A DNA stretch of 64,000 nt. It comes from Pelagibius sp. Alg239-R121 (GTDB lineage Bacteria > Pseudomonadota > Alphaproteobacteria > Kiloniellales > Kiloniellaceae). Below, one piece after another: positions 1 through 8,664 of the stretch. A model generated the notes under the pieces. That model was not told where the DNA came from. It made no database searches and saw only the letters and a list, made by a program, of their open reading frames with translations. The DNA lies in contig NZ_CAMZOF010000005.1 in assembly GCF_947331435.1 (NCBI RefSeq), positions 1 to 64,000 on the forward strand, written 5' to 3'. The position numbers and the translations under genes are program-made. The first letter of the stretch is position 1, and every line of letters begins with the position of its first letter.

Positions 1-54
1 AATGCCATGCATCTGCAATACCTTCACAAAGGCTTCTTCCGTCGTCATCTTCAT
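1..54 (-). CDS. xsc: Sulfoacetaldehyde acetyltransferase, N-terminal 18 residues only
   Basis: The first 18 codons of a minus-strand gene that runs off the window edge read MKMTTEEAFVKVLQMHGI. This is, from memory, the usual start of Xsc, the ThDP enzyme that converts sulfoacetaldehyde and phosphate to acetyl phosphate and sulfite. An AGAAGGGA ribosome-binding site precedes the ATG. The gene lies 37 bp downstream of the GMC dehydrogenase on the same strand, so the two are probably co-transcribed. Isethionate oxidised by the dehydrogenase would give exactly the Xsc substrate. Only the N-terminus is visible, so the call rests on this signature and on context. Confidence 0.8.
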   Translation of the reverse strand, partial: MKMTTEEAFVKVLQMHGI

Positions 55-91
55 TGCTAAAATCCCTTCTTGTCGTCCAAATTAGATTGCA

Positions 92-1705
92 TCAGTGGGC
101 GGTGACCCGCGTGTCTTCCAGAATCATTTCCGACGCTTTCTCTCCGATCATGATCGCAGGTGCATTGGTGTTACCCGACACGATCTCAGGCATGATCGAG
201 CAGTCGGCGATCCGAAGGCCGGCAATGCCGTGGACACGCAGGCGCGCGTCGACAACGGCTTGCGGATCCTGTCCCATTTTGCAGGTGCCCGTGGGGTGGT
301 AGATCGTTGTCGCATTGTTCTTTGCCCATTCCAGCAACTGCTCGTCGCTGGTTTCGTCGGGGCCTGGCCGGAACTGCTCGGCGATCTTGCCGGCTAGAGG
401 TTGCTGTTCCGCGATGTTAATGGCGATCTTAATGCCGTCGACGATGGTTCTGCGATCAGTTTCTGTCGCGAGGTAATTTGGGTGGATCGCCGGATAGGTC
501 TTTGGGTCCGGCCCGTTTAACTTGATCTCTCCGCGGCTTTCCGGGCGCAGTTGACAGACCGACGCGGTAAAGGCTGAGAAGGGGTGAACCCCTTCGCCAG
601 GACTGTCCGCGGACCAGGGTTGAATGTGGAACTGAATGTCGGGCGTCGCCACTTCATCCCGCGTCTTAAGGAATCCGGTTGCAAGGCTCGCGGCCATGGT
701 CATCGGTCCGGCACGGAACAGAATGTACTTCAGGCCAATGCGCATTTGATCGAAGTAACTACGGACTTCGTCATTCAAGGTTGGTTCTTTGCATTTGTAT
801 ACGAGCCGCGCCTGCAGATGATCCTGCAGGTTTTTACCGACTCCGGGAAGGTCGGCCAGAACCTCGAGACCGTTTGACTTGAGTTGTTCAGCTTCGCCAA
901 TGCCAGACAGCATGAGAATCTGCGGCGAGCCGATTGCACCGGATGACAGGATCACCTCTTTCTTTGCCCGGACCACCTGCTCTTTTCCATCGGCGTCTAT
1001 ATAGGCGACGCCGACGGCACGCTTGTCTTCGATCACAATGCGCGCAGTCATCGCTTTGGTAATGATCTGCAGGTTGGGGCGGTTTTTGACTGGGTGGAGA
1101 TACGCCACCGCGGAACTGCAGCGCCGTCCATTACGTGTGGTCAGCTGAAAATAGCCCACGCCTTCCTGCTGAGCCCCGTTGTAGTCGTCGTTGTAGGCAT
1201 AACCTGCATTTTGGGCGGCGGCGACCCAGGAGTCGCAGATCGGACGGCTTAGACGCATGTTGGAGACGGACAAGGGGCCACCGACGCCATGATAGTCGTC
1301 TTCGCCGCGCTCCTGATCCTCTGCTTTTTTGAAAAGAGGCAGTATATCGTCCCAGCCCCAGCCGGGGTTCCCCATCTGCCGCCAGCGTTCATAGTCTTCC
1401 TGCTGACCGCGCACATAAAGAAGTCCATTGAGAGAGCTTGAGCCGCCTAGAACTTTACCTCTTGGCCAATCGAGTTGGCGTCCGTTCAGGCCCGGATCAG
1501 GCTCGGTCTTGTAGCACCAATCGACGCTTGGATTGTGCATCGTCTTGAAGTACCCGACCGGAATGTGGATCCAGGGATTCCAGTCGCGACCGCCTGCTTC
1601 CAGCAGGACTACGCGGTGTTTTGAGTCGGCGCTCAGCCGGTTGGCCAACACGCAGCCGGCCGAACCAGCGCCTACGACTACAAAGTCTGCTTCCATTTCC
1701 TGCAT
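92..1705 (-). CDS. iseJ: GMC-family flavoprotein, probable isethionate dehydrogenase (IseJ-like)
   Basis: A 537-residue glucose-methanol-choline oxidoreductase. It has the FAD dinucleotide motif GAGSAG at residues 12-17, the GMC signature PRGKVLGGSSSLNG at 81-94, and the C-terminal active-site pair His470 (in YHPTGTCKMG) and Asn514 (in GNTNAP). Choline dehydrogenase-like enzymes of this type oxidise an alcohol to an aldehyde, passing electrons to the respiratory chain. With xsc directly downstream and a divergent TRAP transporter and IclR gene, the best fit is IseJ, oxidising isethionate to sulfoacetaldehyde. The start is placed at the ATG that follows GGGAGGAGGA; an in-frame ATG seven codons upstream contains that ribosome-binding site and is unlikely. 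The substrate is inferred from context, since GMC sequences alone do not define it. Confidence 0.85.
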   Translation of the reverse strand: MQEMEADFVVVGAGSAGCVLANRLSADSKHRVVLLEAGGRDWNPWIHIPVGYFKTMHNPSVDWCYKTEPDPGLNGRQLDWPRGKVLGGSSSLNGLLYVRGQQEDYERWRQMGNPGWGWDDILPLFKKAEDQERGEDDYHGVGGPLSVSNMRLSRPICDSWVAAAQNAGYAYNDDYNGAQQEGVGYFQLTTRNGRRCSSAVAYLHPVKNRPNLQIITKAMTARIVIEDKRAVGVAYIDADGKEQVVRAKKEVILSSGAIGSPQILMLSGIGEAEQLKSNGLEVLADLPGVGKNLQDHLQARLVYKCKEPTLNDEVRSYFDQMRIGLKYILFRAGPMTMAASLATGFLKTRDEVATPDIQFHIQPWSADSPGEGVHPFSAFTASVCQLRPESRGEIKLNGPDPKTYPAIHPNYLATETDRRTIVDGIKIAINIAEQQPLAGKIAEQFRPGPDETSDEQLLEWAKNNATTIYHPTGTCKMGQDPQAVVDARLRVHGIAGLRIADCSIMPEIVSGNTNAPAIMIGEKASEMILEDTRVTAH

Positions 1706-1773
1706 CGTCGTCCTCCTCCCGATCATGTGGCCTTAATGATTGGCTTGCCTTTTTGTGCAAGATGTGTAATTTT

Positions 1774-1790
1774 TGAGACCATAAGTCTCA
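1774..1790. promoter_or_regulatory. Perfect inverted repeat between iseJ and iseK, candidate IseR operator
   Basis: The divergent intergenic region (1706-1821) holds the repeat TGAGAC-N5-GTCTCA. IclR-family regulators bind short palindromes, and an IclR gene closes the adjacent operon. The site is well placed to control both iseJ-xsc and iseKLMR, but binding is inferred. Confidence 0.5.
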
Positions 1791-1821
1791 TAAAGCGCAC
1801 TTAATTGCAAGGGAGGATAAA

Positions 1822-3054
1822 GTGACTGTTTCCGATAAGCTCAATGGAATCTCACGACGGGACCTATTCCGGGTTGCCGGACAATACGGTATGTCATCGA
1901 CTCTTATGGCTGCTGCCAGCTTCGGCGGCGCCATGACGCTGTCCGGCCTCGCCCGGGCTGCCGAGTCAACTTACGAAAAGCGTTTTGCGAAGGAGGCGAA
2001 GCACACGCTGAAGTTCGGTGCTTCGGGTTTCAACGCGCGAAATCTGCTGATCGAACGTGCGGGTGCCTTGGAGTTCGCCCGTGATTTGGAATCTCGAACA
2101 GACGGCGAGATTCGCATCGAATTCATCGGTGATAACCAGCTCTGCGGCCAGCTGTCCTGCGTGAAGAAGACCCAACAGGGAATCGTCGATATCTATGCGG
2201 CTTCGACGCAGAACTCAGCGGGCGGTGCACCTTATCTGAACGTTCTGGACTATGCCTTCATGTTCCCGGGCCGGGCGTCTCAGTATCACTTCCTCTACAG
2301 CCCGGAAAGCCAGCGGATCCTGCGTGATCCCCTCGAGAAGCGTCACGGTTTGAAGTTCCTGTTCAGCCATTGCGAATTGCGCGGTATCCAGCTGGGTCTG
2401 AAGTGGGAAGACAAGCCGACGGTGGACAAGCTGGAAACGCTGTTCGGAACCAAAAACCGCGTCACGGGTACGCAGCTTGGCCGCATCGCGATGCAGATCT
2501 TGAATCTGAACCCGGTTCCGATTGCCTGGGAAGAAACCCTCGACGGCCTGAAGCAGGGTCTGATCGACGGTGCCGAAACCTGGGCATCTGCGGTTGCCTA
2601 CGCCAACATGTCGCCGGTGGTGTCTCAGGCTGTTGATCTGAAGTTCTTCTGCGGTACCGAACATACCTCCATGTCAGCGAAGGTCTTTGACGGCCTTGAA
2701 GGACATCTGCAGGACGCTGTCCTGGAGTCGTCATACCTGGCGCAGGTCCATGTACAGGCCGCCAACGAAGCGGCACTGGTCAAGACCGTCGGTTTCTCCG
2801 ATCCTCAGATGCCGGGCACGCTGTTTGCGGAACATAATGTTCGTCCGGCGTTCCTGCCGGCTGATCAAATCAAGATGGCCGAAGAAATGTGTTCGCCGGA
2901 ATTCAATCCGGAGCCTTGGGCACAGTGGCGCGAGCGGCTTAACGGCTGGGCCGGTGGTATTGATACCTACACCGAGATTCACCGGATTGCCCGCGAAGTC
3001 CCTGCCGACATGCTGCCCGAGAACGTCGAACCACGGCGCTGGTGGAAAGCCTGA
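1822..3054 (+). CDS. iseK: TRAP transporter periplasmic substrate-binding protein (DctP type), Tat-exported
   Basis: A 410-residue solute receptor for a tripartite ATP-independent periplasmic transporter. The N-terminus carries a twin-arginine signal (SRRDLF, residues 11-16), a hydrophobic stretch and a probable cleavage site after ARA at about residue 46. The remainder is a DctP-type binding fold. Start is GTG, 6 bp after a GGGAGG ribosome-binding site. The membrane subunits follow after a hairpin, and the gene diverges from the dehydrogenase/xsc operon, so isethionate or a related C2 sulfonate is the inferred ligand. The name iseK follows the published isethionate TRAP nomenclature and depends on that inference. 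Confidence 0.85.
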   Translation: MTVSDKLNGISRRDLFRVAGQYGMSSTLMAAASFGGAMTLSGLARAAESTYEKRFAKEAKHTLKFGASGFNARNLLIERAGALEFARDLESRTDGEIRIEFIGDNQLCGQLSCVKKTQQGIVDIYAASTQNSAGGAPYLNVLDYAFMFPGRASQYHFLYSPESQRILRDPLEKRHGLKFLFSHCELRGIQLGLKWEDKPTVDKLETLFGTKNRVTGTQLGRIAMQILNLNPVPIAWEETLDGLKQGLIDGAETWASAVAYANMSPVVSQAVDLKFFCGTEHTSMSAKVFDGLEGHLQDAVLESSYLAQVHVQAANEAALVKTVGFSDPQMPGTLFAEHNVRPAFLPADQIKMAEEMCSPEFNPEPWAQWRERLNGWAGGIDTYTEIHRIAREVPADMLPENVEPRRWWKA

Positions 3055-3067
3055 TCTAAAAATTATT

Positions 3068-3101
3068 GCCGCGCCCTGCAGATGTTACTGCGGGGCGTGG
3101 C
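3068..3101 (+). terminator. Stem-loop between receptor and membrane subunits (attenuator)
   Basis: GCCGCGCCCTGCAG pairs with CTGCGGGGCGTGGC over 14 bp with two G-U pairs and a 6-base loop (ATGTTA). Hairpins at this place in transporter operons commonly lower expression of membrane subunits relative to the binding protein. No U-tract follows directly, so partial termination or mRNA stabilisation are both possible. Confidence 0.65.
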
Positions 3102-3159
3102 GTCCTTTTAGCTTCTATAAGAATAACAGACAAAAGTCTGATGGCGGGAGGGATCGAGC

Positions 3160-3828
3160 ATGTCATCGTTTTTTGAGGGTGCCGGTGCGATATTCGACGC
3201 AATCCTATCCGGGGATTCGTGGATGTTCGCAGATTCGTTGAATCATTCTGCAGCCTATATATTGGGTATATTCGTTGTTCTTGTCGGCGGATTTATCGTT
3301 ATGAAGATACTTCAGGTCGTTCCGATCCTGGATCGTCACCTGGAGCGAACCATTTTGATCACGAGCTATCTGGTGATTGCGATGGTCATCTTTGTCGAGG
3401 TCATCAGACGTTTCGTCTTTCAAGTACAGGCACCGTGGTCAACGACCCTGCCACCTTATCTCTTCCTAATCATGACGTGGGTCGGTTGCGCCTATAACAC
3501 GCGCTTGCGCTCGCACCTTTCGTTCTCGGAGTTTCGCGCAGGTATGCGCCCGACCGGTCAACTGTTTTGCGTGTGTCTGGACGCTGTTCTTTGGTTGATC
3601 TTCGCCTTGATCGTCATCGTCACGACACTTAAGCAGACCGCCAACTCGGCAGCGAATTTTCAAATCCTGCTGGGCACGGACAATATCTTGCAGTGGTGGT
3701 TCTACGCCTGTGTCCCGGCCAGCTGGTTGATGCTGAGCGCGCGAGTCATCGAGAACCTTATCGAAGACGTATCGCGGTTCCGCTCTGGCGAACCCGTTGT
3801 TCAACAAACCGCGATGATAAGCGATTAG
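3160..3828 (+). CDS. iseL: TRAP transporter small membrane subunit (DctQ type)
   Basis: A 222-residue inner-membrane protein with about five hydrophobic segments (near residues 33-52, 64-84, 98-116, 132-155 and 175-193). This suits the small integral subunit that pairs with the large DctM permease; four helices plus an extra N-terminal one is common for longer members. A GGGAGGG ribosome-binding site precedes the ATG. The next gene starts 9 bp after the stop, so the two are one transcription unit. Sequence conservation in DctQ subunits is low, and the assignment leans on hydropathy plus position between a DctP and a DctM gene. Confidence 0.85.
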   Translation: MSSFFEGAGAIFDAILSGDSWMFADSLNHSAAYILGIFVVLVGGFIVMKILQVVPILDRHLERTILITSYLVIAMVIFVEVIRRFVFQVQAPWSTTLPPYLFLIMTWVGCAYNTRLRSHLSFSEFRAGMRPTGQLFCVCLDAVLWLIFALIVIVTTLKQTANSAANFQILLGTDNILQWWFYACVPASWLMLSARVIENLIEDVSRFRSGEPVVQQTAMISD

Positions 3829-3837
3829 GAGGCGGCA

Positions 3838-5205
3838 ATGACTGACGGCAACTGGATACTCATAATCTCAATCGGCGTCACCGTCTTCTTTATGCTCGGT
3901 GTGCCAATATTTCTCGTGATCGGCTTTTGGGTCATAGGCGCGAGTTTTGTGCTTGGTCTGACCCTCGATAATATCGGCGTTGCGCTTTCGGATGTCTTTA
4001 CCGATGGCTTTGCGCTTCTCGCCATGCCGCTTTTCATTCTGACCGGTGATCTGATCAATAAGTCTGGCATTGCACGCAGGCTTTCCGACTTTGCCTATGC
4101 TTGCCTGGGATGGCTCCGTGGTGGTTTGGCGATGGCTAGCCTCGGGGCTTGCGGACTCTTTGCCGCGATTTCCGGTTCCAACTCCGCAACGACCGCGACG
4201 ATTGGTGCCATGATGCATCCCGAGATGGTCAAGGGTGGCTACGACGAACGCTTTGCCGCTGCCACGGCTGCCGCCGGCGGCACGGTCGGGATCATCATTC
4301 CGCCATCCATCATCTTCATCGTGTACGGGTTCCTTATGAACCTGCCGATTTCGGAACTCTTCGTCGGCGGTATCATTCCCGGCCTGTTGATGGTGATCGG
4401 CATGCAGGTGGCCTGCTGGCTCGTCTGCACGTTGAACGGTTGGGGTCACCTGATTCAGCTGAAGCTGGTTCGGGTTCTTAAGACGGCCTTTGGCGCCTGG
4501 TTGGGCTTTTTTGCGATCGGCCTGGTGTTATGGGGAATCTATACTGGTAAGTTTTCGCCGACGGAAGCGGCCGGTGTTACCGTCGGATTCTGTATTATCG
4601 TGGGTCTGATCTCCCTTCCTCTCTATCGGATGATGGGAGAACGCGATCCCGACCGCTCGCCGGAGGAAAAAAGCTACGGCGAGATGGCCCTGGTTGAAGG
4701 TTTCACTCTGACCGAGATTCCCGGGATCGTGATTCGTTCCGCTCAGATTACCGGCATCCTCGCGCCACTGATCGCGGTATCGGTCGTGATGCAGCAAATT
4801 CTTTCGCTTTTGGGCGCACGGGAAGCCATCCAGGAGTTTGTCACCGGAATGGGCGGTTATTACGCCATTCTCTTTACAGCGATGATTATCGTATTCGTTG
4901 CCGGGATGGTACTGGAGAGCCTGCCGAACACCATCATTCTGGCGCCGATCCTCGCACCCATCGCGCACTCAATCGGTGTGGATCCCATCCACTTTGCGGT
5001 CGTGTTCCTGGTCGGCGGATCGATCGGATTCATTACGCCACCCTATGGCCTGAATCTCTACGTGGCGAGCGGCGTGACCGGCGTGCCCTATTTCAAACTC
5101 TTACGTTATACGGTTCCGTATCTCGTCGCTTTGATAAGTGTCTGGATCTTTGTGGCGCTTGTTCCAGAGCTTTCGACAGCCCTGCTACCCAAGGTGGGGG
5201 GCTGA
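3838..5205 (+). CDS. iseM: TRAP transporter large permease subunit (DctM type)
   Basis: A 455-residue polytopic permease of the DctM family, which couples substrate uptake to the sodium gradient. Recognisable features are the early PLFILTGDLINKSGIARRL region, the SGSNSATTATIGA loop, GGTVGIIIPPSIIFI and, near the C-terminus, GGSIGFITPPYGLNLYVA, all typical of TRAP large subunits. Length is near the family norm (about 430), with a slightly longer central loop. An AGGAGG ribosome-binding site lies before the ATG. It is followed 15 bp later by the IclR regulator gene. Confidence 0.92.
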   Translation: MTDGNWILIISIGVTVFFMLGVPIFLVIGFWVIGASFVLGLTLDNIGVALSDVFTDGFALLAMPLFILTGDLINKSGIARRLSDFAYACLGWLRGGLAMASLGACGLFAAISGSNSATTATIGAMMHPEMVKGGYDERFAAATAAAGGTVGIIIPPSIIFIVYGFLMNLPISELFVGGIIPGLLMVIGMQVACWLVCTLNGWGHLIQLKLVRVLKTAFGAWLGFFAIGLVLWGIYTGKFSPTEAAGVTVGFCIIVGLISLPLYRMMGERDPDRSPEEKSYGEMALVEGFTLTEIPGIVIRSAQITGILAPLIAVSVVMQQILSLLGAREAIQEFVTGMGGYYAILFTAMIIVFVAGMVLESLPNTIILAPILAPIAHSIGVDPIHFAVVFLVGGSIGFITPPYGLNLYVASGVTGVPYFKLLRYTVPYLVALISVWIFVALVPELSTALLPKVGG

Positions 5206-5220
5206 TCCAGAGGTATTGCT

Positions 5221-6006
5221 GTGATGACGGCTGAACAGAAAGAGAAGCCGGACAGCATCCCCACCGTCTTGCGCCTCCTCCTGGTCGTTGAGGAGGTTGC
5301 AAGGCAGGGTGTTCCGGTAACGCCCTCAGAGATAAATCAACATCTGGGCCTGCCCAAACCGACGATTCACCGGCTCTTCACCACTCTGGAAGAAGAAGGA
5401 TTTTTGCAGCGGAACCTGGACGGGAAAAGCTATACGCCGGGTGCGAGACTCAGAGCTTTGGCTGCAGAAGTCCTCTCCGCCCGCAGTCTCCGCGCGGCAC
5501 GGCTGGCCGCTATGACGGCCCTGGCCGAAGATGTCGGAGAAACGTGTAATCTTGCTATTCCAGACCGTGATGAAATGCTCTATCTCGAAAGGGTGGAGAC
5601 CAAATGGCCCCTTCGGATCCGGCTGCCGGTCAGTAGCCGCGTGCCGCTCTATTGCACTGCCAGCGGCAAGCTCTACCTCAGCACGTTAAACGACACTCAA
5701 ATCGACGGCTATCTGCAGCATACGACGTTTGAGCAACATACGCCGCGCACGATTACGAACCATGATCACCTGCGCGAGGAAATCAATGCCGTGCGCCGCA
5801 GCGGTTACGCACAGGACAATCAAGAGTTCATGGAAGGCATGATCGCGCTCGCTGTACCGATCAACGATCAAAGTGGCCGGCTTTTGTCGACTATCGCCTT
5901 TCATGCACCTGTGCAGCGTATGGCGATGAAGGAGGCTTCCAGCCATCTGCCCAGGTTACGCGAGGCGGCGGAGGAACTGTCCCGGCTGGTCACCGACGAG
6001 ACTTGA
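5221..6006 (+). CDS. iseR: IclR-family transcriptional regulator, probable regulator of isethionate use
   Basis: A 260-261-residue regulator. Residues about 17-70 form the winged helix (VTPSEINQHLGLPKPTIHRL) and the rest is an IclR effector-binding domain (LYLERVETKWPLRIRLPVSS, SASGKLYL-like LYCTASGKLYL, GYAQDNQEFMEGMIALAVPI). It is the last gene of the TRAP operon, starting 15 bp after iseM with either GTG or the next ATG. As I recall, published isethionate clusters also carry an IclR-type IseR. The inverted repeat at 1774-1790 is its most obvious candidate site. Whether it activates or represses cannot be read from sequence. Confidence 0.85.
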   Translation: MMTAEQKEKPDSIPTVLRLLLVVEEVARQGVPVTPSEINQHLGLPKPTIHRLFTTLEEEGFLQRNLDGKSYTPGARLRALAAEVLSARSLRAARLAAMTALAEDVGETCNLAIPDRDEMLYLERVETKWPLRIRLPVSSRVPLYCTASGKLYLSTLNDTQIDGYLQHTTFEQHTPRTITNHDHLREEINAVRRSGYAQDNQEFMEGMIALAVPINDQSGRLLSTIAFHAPVQRMAMKEASSHLPRLREAAEELSRLVTDET

Positions 6007-6022
6007 TCATTCCGCTCTATCA

Positions 6023-7627
6023 CTATTGAGATGGATTGGACGCCAGAGATTTCGCCAATCTCGCCAGGATTGCCTCACGCGCGGTATCGTCGCCTGCTGC
6101 TTCCAATTGTCCACGTAGGTCCAGCGAAAAGGCGGCGAGCCGATTGTGCCAATCCAGCTTGTTCACTGCTTCGACTGCGAGACGGCGCGGCGCGGCGCCT
6201 TTAATCAGTTTCGCACCATGGCCGCTGAGATCGAATTCATCGTCTAGTTTTGGGATGATCACGCTGTCCGCTGGCAGGTCTTTCTCCGTCACACCTTCCT
6301 TCAAGGCGTTCAAACTAGTCTGTTCGCCGTGGACCAGAAAAAGCCCCCGCGTGATGGGCAAACGCATTCTGATCCAGTCGATGAGGCCGTTCCCGTCGGC
6401 GTGCCCCGAATAAAAATCCAGCGAACGTATGCGCGCTTTCACCCTGATGTCGCTCCCTTGGATCCTGACGGCTGACGTGCCTTCAAGCAGCAACCTGCCA
6501 AGAGTCCCGGGTGCTTGATAGCCTACAATCAGAACGGTGGTTTTCTTATTGCTGAGGAAATGTTTGAGATGATGGCGAATGCGGCCGGCATCACACATGC
6601 CGCTTGCAGCGATGACGATGACGCCGCCGCTGTAGCGGGCGATTGCTTTGCTTTGATCGACGGTTTCCGTGAAGTGGAAAGCGGGGTGACTGAAGATGGC
6701 GCCCTGCTCAGAAATATCCTCCAGGTTTTCGGCGTGGTCTTCGAAGACTTTCGTGGCCCGTATTGCCAACGGCGAATCCAGGAACACCGGCACGTGAGGC
6801 AACACGCCCCGGCTGATCAATATGGCGAGATCAGCGAGCAGTTCCTGAGTCCGTTCGACGGCGAAGGAAGGAATCAGGAGAACACCGTCTTTGTTCAATG
6901 CATCGGTGACTTCCTGAGCCAATATGCGACGGCGTTCCGCCACCGGAATGTCGGTCCGGTTTCTTCCGCCGTAGGTCGCCTCGCAGATCACGTAATCCAA
7001 ACCGGTCGGCCCGTCCGGGTCCGGGTGGAAGAGTTTGTGATCCGGTCCGATGTCGCCGGAAAACAGCAACCGGTGTTTTCTGCCATCTGATGCGTCGTCG
7101 GCGAGCTCGAGTTCGATGGAAGCTGCGCCGAGTATGTGCCCGGCGTTCCAAAACCGCAGTTTTGCGCCGGGAGCGATCTCATGCCATTGCTCGTACGCGA
7201 GAGCGCGCAGACTGTTTAAAGCCTTTTCGGCATCCGCATGGGTGTAAATCGGCACTATAGGTCGATGCGCACGTTGCCGACGGCGCCGGTTCAGGTGCTT
7301 GACTTCCATCTCCTGAATGTGACCGCTGTCGGGAAGCATGTAGGTCAGGAGGTCACGGGTGCCCGCCGTGGCATAGACCGGACCGGCGAAACCCTGGCGG
7401 ATCAAGCGGGGAATAAGACCGCTATGATCGATATGGGCGTGCGTGAGCAGGACACAGTCGATGTCTTTGGGTTCGAAGGGAAAGTCGTCATAATTGAGCG
7501 ATTTTAAAGTTTTGGAACCCTGGAACAGACCGCAATCGATCAAGATCTGATGCCCGCCACAGCGTAGCCAAAAACAAGAACCAGTGACCGTTCCGGCGGC
7601 ACCGCAAAACTTGAGAGAAAGAGTCAT
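6023..7627 (-). CDS. MBL-fold beta-CASP RNA-processing-type hydrolase
   Basis: A 534-residue metallo-beta-lactamase with the beta-CASP/RMMBL architecture of CPSF-73 and RNase J relatives. The zinc motif is THAHIDHSG (His63, His65, Asp67, His68). Further ligand and beta-CASP motifs are SGDIG, ASGMCDAGRIRHHLKHFL, YSGHADGNGL and FLVHGEQ. These are endo- or exonucleases acting on RNA, though the length and sequence fit the YSH1-type group whose bacterial substrates are unknown. It is the third gene of a minus-strand operon and overlaps the preceding RNase-Z-like gene by 4 bp, so it is translationally coupled. It ends 16 bp from the convergent iseR. Confidence 0.88.
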   Translation of the reverse strand: MTLSLKFCGAAGTVTGSCFWLRCGGHQILIDCGLFQGSKTLKSLNYDDFPFEPKDIDCVLLTHAHIDHSGLIPRLIRQGFAGPVYATAGTRDLLTYMLPDSGHIQEMEVKHLNRRRRQRAHRPIVPIYTHADAEKALNSLRALAYEQWHEIAPGAKLRFWNAGHILGAASIELELADDASDGRKHRLLFSGDIGPDHKLFHPDPDGPTGLDYVICEATYGGRNRTDIPVAERRRILAQEVTDALNKDGVLLIPSFAVERTQELLADLAILISRGVLPHVPVFLDSPLAIRATKVFEDHAENLEDISEQGAIFSHPAFHFTETVDQSKAIARYSGGVIVIAASGMCDAGRIRHHLKHFLSNKKTTVLIVGYQAPGTLGRLLLEGTSAVRIQGSDIRVKARIRSLDFYSGHADGNGLIDWIRMRLPITRGLFLVHGEQTSLNALKEGVTEKDLPADSVIIPKLDDEFDLSGHGAKLIKGAAPRRLAVEAVNKLDWHNRLAAFSLDLRGQLEAAGDDTAREAILARLAKSLASNPSQ

Positions 7628-8661
7628 TGGCGCTCCTTCCTAACTTCCTGCTGTTCACATCGTTGAAATTTTCTGTCGTGGTAGGCGGATTCTACCTCAC
7701 GGAGCATGCGCCGTTCCTGACCGCGGTAGCGCCGCGAAAAATGAAAAGGCTCGATGCTGATTGCCCCGGCACTGGCGGCAAGCCGGCCGGCCTGAGCAGT
7801 GGTCAGATGATAACGGGAATGAGCAAGCGCACTGTCTGAGGCGGCAAACTTCGCTTCAATGAAGAGGACGTCGGCATGGTCAGCCAGCTTTTCAATTTGA
7901 GCAGCGTTCCAATCATTGAACTGACAGTCGGTCACGTAACAGATTTTGCGGCCCGGATTTGCCACAATGACTGCGTCAACGAGATCACCAAGCCTGCATG
8001 CACCTCGTGACTCGTCGATGAGGATAGATGTGTCTGGTGGTAACTGCTGCCGGAGTGCCTCTTTCAAGCGGAACAGCCAGGGACCGCCCGGCAAATCCAG
8101 TGCGGCAAGCTTACTATCATCGATATGCCACGAAGCTTGTTCGCGAATGGCAAAAGCCAGGCAGGGGAGCTTGTGATCCAGCAAGGCGCAATCGACGATG
8201 ACGTCGTGGTCTTCCAGCAACCGACTGTCGTCGAGTGCCAACCTTTTGATATTGCCACGTTCGAATCTGTCTTGAATAGCGAAGTGAGTGCGGCGTGCGC
8301 TGTCGCCTGAATTGATTTCCATGACGATGATGCGCAGTGCAGATGACTTTGGTGCATCAAGGTTCCAGCTGTAAGCCGCAAGCTTGTGACCAACTTTATC
8401 TATGATGCCAGTGGGACCGTATATCCGAAGTTCTTTGTCGAGATCGAGTTGGCTCTTCAATAAATGATCGAAGCCAACGAAGTGATCCATGTGGGTGTGA
8501 GAGATGAAAAGGTCGGAAATGATGCGCAACTGAGATGCCCGCAAAGATGTCAGGTCTCCGGCGTCTATCAGCAACGCCCGCTTTTCGTGTTTGAACCCTA
8601 GATAAAGGGCCGGATCGCCGAACCGGCCATTGACCAGAACCGGGTTTAAAGGATGCGGCAC
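7624..8661 (-). CDS. MBL-fold RNase Z-like hydrolase
   Basis: A 345-residue metallo-beta-lactamase-fold protein with the SHTHMDHFVGFD metal site (His55, His57, Asp59, His60) and an ELAC/RNase Z-like order of motifs, including YVTDCQFNDWN and the late EPFHFSRRY. RNase Z trims tRNA 3' ends, but this protein sits in an accessory cluster and need not be the housekeeping tRNase. Start is GTG, 3 bp after the stop of the upstream channel gene; its end overlaps the beta-CASP gene by 4 bp. Two MBL nucleases encoded side by side suggest a joint role in RNA turnover under stress, which is inference. Confidence 0.8.
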   Translation of the reverse strand: MPHPLNPVLVNGRFGDPALYLGFKHEKRALLIDAGDLTSLRASQLRIISDLFISHTHMDHFVGFDHLLKSQLDLDKELRIYGPTGIIDKVGHKLAAYSWNLDAPKSSALRIIVMEINSGDSARRTHFAIQDRFERGNIKRLALDDSRLLEDHDVIVDCALLDHKLPCLAFAIREQASWHIDDSKLAALDLPGGPWLFRLKEALRQQLPPDTSILIDESRGACRLGDLVDAVIVANPGRKICYVTDCQFNDWNAAQIEKLADHADVLFIEAKFAASDSALAHSRYHLTTAQAGRLAASAGAISIEPFHFSRRYRGQERRMLREVESAYHDRKFQRCEQQEVRKERQ

Positions 8662-8664
8662 GCC

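Noticed and set aside
7624-8661. Housekeeping tRNase Z
   Set aside because: The motifs fit the RNase Z fold, but the accessory operon context does not allow that role to be assigned.
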